From the NCBI GenBank assembly GCA_009775535.1, contig VSPW01000001.1, positions 1 through 34,393 on the forward strand: a stretch of DNA of 34,393 nt, written 5' to 3'. A program made the position numbers and the translations under genes. The notes under the pieces are model-generated. The model was not told where the DNA came from. It saw only the letters and a program-made list of their open reading frames with translations, and made no database searches. Positions 32,807 to 34,393 of the stretch are shown in pieces. Positions within the stretch are counted from its first letter, which is position 1, and each line of letters opens with the position of its first letter. The DNA is from Muribaculaceae bacterium. GTDB taxonomy: Bacteria > Bacteroidota > Bacteroidia > Bacteroidales > Muribaculaceae.

Positions 32807-34216
32807 TCAGAAGTGGCTTGACCCGTCAAAGCAGTGGGTGCAAACCTTGCATTTGGGAAGCCCTATCGCCTTGATGAGGGTCTCGATAGTGTTGAACTTA
32901 AGGGATGTAAGGCCGAAGCGCTCGCGTATTTTCTCGACCATCGCCTTGTACTGTGGCGAATCTGTGGTGGCATATGCCTCAAGGTTTTTGTTCGGGTCGC
33001 CTTCAAGGTCGCCGATTATGCGGCGTGTGAGCAGCTCCATGTCCGATTTGGAAGAAGTGAAGCCTACATAGCGGCATCCGTAGATCAGCGGCGGGCATGC
33101 TATGCGCATATGCACTTCCTTCGCGCCGCAGTCGTAAAGCACCTTGACATTGTCGTTGAGCTGTGTGCCGCGTACGATCGAATCATCGCAGAACAGGGCA
33201 CGCATCCCTTTGAGCATCGCCCTGTTGGGCACTAGCTTCATTTTTGCCACGAGGCTGCGCATCGTCTGGTCGCTGGGGGTGAAGCTCCTAGGCCAGGTAG
33301 GGGTGTATTTTGAGATGGCACGGCGGTAGGGGATGCCCTTTCCCGCAGCATATCCCAGGGCCATGCCCACACCTGAATCGGGTATGCCGCAGACGCAATC
33401 CACCTCGCTTTCATCGGTCTTGCCCATCTCGAATCCCGACTTGAATCTTACATCCTCTACATTCCTGTCCTCATAGCACGATGTGGGGAATCCGTAGTAC
33501 ACCCACAGGAACGAGCATATCTGCATCTCGCTGCCAGCTGGGCGCAGGGTGGTCACCGCATCGGGTGTCACCTCCACTATCTCGCCTGGCCCGAGGTCGC
33601 GTACGGTCTCATAGTCCAGGTTAGGGAAGGCGGTCGACTCTGAGGTCAGGGCGTATGCGCCGTCCTTGTACCCCAGGATGATGGGGGTGCGGCCATAGCG
33701 GTCGCGTGCCGCTATTATGGAACTTTCTGTGAGTATCAGCATCGAGCACGACCCGTGTATGTTGTTGTATACGTTCTCGATGCCGTCCACGAAGTCCTTG
33801 CCCTGGTTGATGAGCAGGGCTATTAGCTCTGTCTGGTTTGTGTTGCCTGAGCTCAGTTCCGCGAAATGCTTGCCGTCGGCAAGCAGCTTCCGTTCAAGCT
33901 CATCGATGTTGCATATCTTTGCGACAGTGACTATTGCATACTTCCCCAGATGTGAATTTATGATTATAGGCTGAGGGTCGGTGTCGCTTATTATGCCTAT
34001 CCCGAGGTTGCCCTTGAACTTGTACAGCTCGTTTTCAAATTTTGTCCTGAAATAAGTGCTCTCAAGGCTGTGTATCGAGCGGCAGAAACGCTTTTCCGTG
34101 CCATCGTAGGTGGCCATGCCGCCTCTACGTGTCCCGAGATGGGAGTTGTAATCCACTCCGTAAAACAAATCATTGCGGCATGCCTGCCTGGATGCGACTC
34201 CGAAAAAGCCTCCCAT
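32807..34216 (-). CDS. Amidophosphoribosyltransferase-like protein lacking the catalytic N-terminal Cys
   Basis: The 469-residue protein has the PurF layout: an Ntn glutaminase-like domain (about 1-215) and a phosphoribosyltransferase domain. The PRPP loop CDDSIVRGT (343-351), GIPDSGVGMALG and MKLVPNRA are intact. Four candidate FeS cysteines (C234, C381 and two of C456, C459, C462) match the Bacillus PurF pattern closely. Yet the chain starts M-GGFFGVASRQ, where PurF has Cys as first mature residue. Glutamine hydrolysis should therefore be impossible. It may use free ammonia, or be a paralogue of changed function. The ATG at 34216 follows the promoter; a longer frame to 34270 includes the promoter. 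It is monocistronic. Confidence 0.85.
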   Translation of the reverse strand: MGGFFGVASRQACRNDLFYGVDYNSHLGTRRGGMATYDGTEKRFCRSIHSLESTYFRTKFENELYKFKGNLGIGIISDTDPQPIIINSHLGKYAIVTVAKICNIDELERKLLADGKHFAELSSGNTNQTELIALLINQGKDFVDGIENVYNNIHGSCSMLILTESSIIAARDRYGRTPIILGYKDGAYALTSESTAFPNLDYETVRDLGPGEIVEVTPDAVTTLRPAGSEMQICSFLWVYYGFPTSCYEDRNVEDVRFKSGFEMGKTDESEVDCVCGIPDSGVGMALGYAAGKGIPYRRAISKYTPTWPRSFTPSDQTMRSLVAKMKLVPNRAMLKGMRALFCDDSIVRGTQLNDNVKVLYDCGAKEVHMRIACPPLIYGCRYVGFTSSKSDMELLTRRIIGDLEGDPNKNLEAYATTDSPQYKAMVEKIRERFGLTSLKFNTIETLIKAIGLPKCKVCTHCFDGSSHF

Positions 34217-34248
34217 AGTCTCTATAAATCTTTTTTGGTTTGGTGCTG

Positions 34249-34256
34249 CAAAGTTA
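34249..34256 (-). promoter_or_regulatory. Candidate -7 element (TAACTTTG) of the PurF-like gene
   Basis: TAACTTTG is an exact -7 match on the minus strand, placing the transcript start near 34242, about 25 nt before the ATG at 34216. The -33 region (around 34277-34280) does not match TTTG. Confidence 0.65.
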
Positions 34257-34276
34257 GCAAATAATTCCAAAACCGT

Positions 34277-34393
34277 AATGGATTGTCAGAAAAAGGCAAC
34301 TGTTAAAAGCTCCGCTAAAAGATAGAGGGGGTGCGCGGGTGGTGCGGGGCGAGGGAGAGACAAAAAAAAAAAAAAACACAAAATATACAAAAA
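34277..34393. other. Non-coding low-complexity end of the window
   Basis: No gene is visible. A G-rich stretch (about 34322-34360) is followed by 15 consecutive A (34362-34376) and further A-rich sequence. It may be an intergenic region with a poly(A/T) tract or a low-quality contig edge. Confidence 0.5.

Noticed and set aside
34217..34270. 18-codon extension of the PurF-like protein
   Set aside because: It contains the predicted -7 promoter element, so it should not be in the mRNA.
1..34393. Prophage, insertion sequence, CRISPR array or toxin-antitoxin pair
   Set aside because: No transposase, integrase, phage structural gene, direct-repeat array or recognisable toxin was found on either strand.

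Overview
The window looks like chromosomal DNA of a member of the Bacteroidales, most likely a GC-richer gut lineage such as Muribaculaceae. That placement is inference. It rests on the protein families (GldH, DUF4834, DUF3575, DUF3868, Mfa1/Mfa2-type fimbrillins, a HxH dihydroorotase), on the absence of Shine-Dalgarno sites, and on repeated matches to the Bacteroidota promoter (TTTG, about 20 nt, TAnnTTTG). I see no insertion sequence, integrase, CRISPR array or rRNA.

Left part (1-9701): the 3' end of a RecD-like helicase gene converges on a glycosyltransferase-pyrC operon. A lipoprotein esterase and hflX are divergent, each with a textbook promoter. A tRNA-Arg(CCT) gene follows, then a minus-strand operon of a polyferredoxin membrane protein, thyA and folA. 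On the plus strand come psd and pssA (phosphatidylserine and phosphatidylethanolamine synthesis) and two conserved genes of unknown function (DUF4834, DUF2461).

Centre (9702-19620): a complete-looking type V (Mfa/Fim) fimbrial operon. Its order is DUF3575 barrel protein, DUF3868-OmpA-TPR protein, major fimbrillin (mfa1-like), anchor (mfa2-like), an accessory fimbrillin lipoprotein and a 1134-residue tip protein. The tip protein ends in a region resembling FISUMP/C-type-lectin modules. The operon closes with a strong terminator. Ahead of it lies a gene-poor interval of about 460 nt with one good promoter, a hairpin at the predicted transcript start, facing G8 and C8 tracts and a small Cys-rich ORF. 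This is the most unusual non-coding stretch of the window.

Right part (19642-34393): rubrerythrin and aspartate 4-decarboxylase (aspD) are divergent. An outer-membrane barrel protein converges on aspD. Then follows a long minus-strand series: queE, queD, cca, an M24 peptidase, a HAD phosphatase, gldH, ricT (PSP1) and rny. A structured 159-nt interval between rny and zapA fits a 6S RNA. Upstream of it are zapA, a coiled-coil partner gene, and a PurF-like protein that keeps the PRPP loop and FeS cysteines but has glycine where the catalytic N-terminal cysteine should be. The sequence ends in G-rich and poly(A) DNA.

The minus-strand RNA genes form a theme: RNase Y, the RNase Y-partner candidate RicT, a probable 6S RNA and CCA transferase lie within 7 kb. 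Start sites were chosen with the predicted promoters in mind, which shortens several reading frames.
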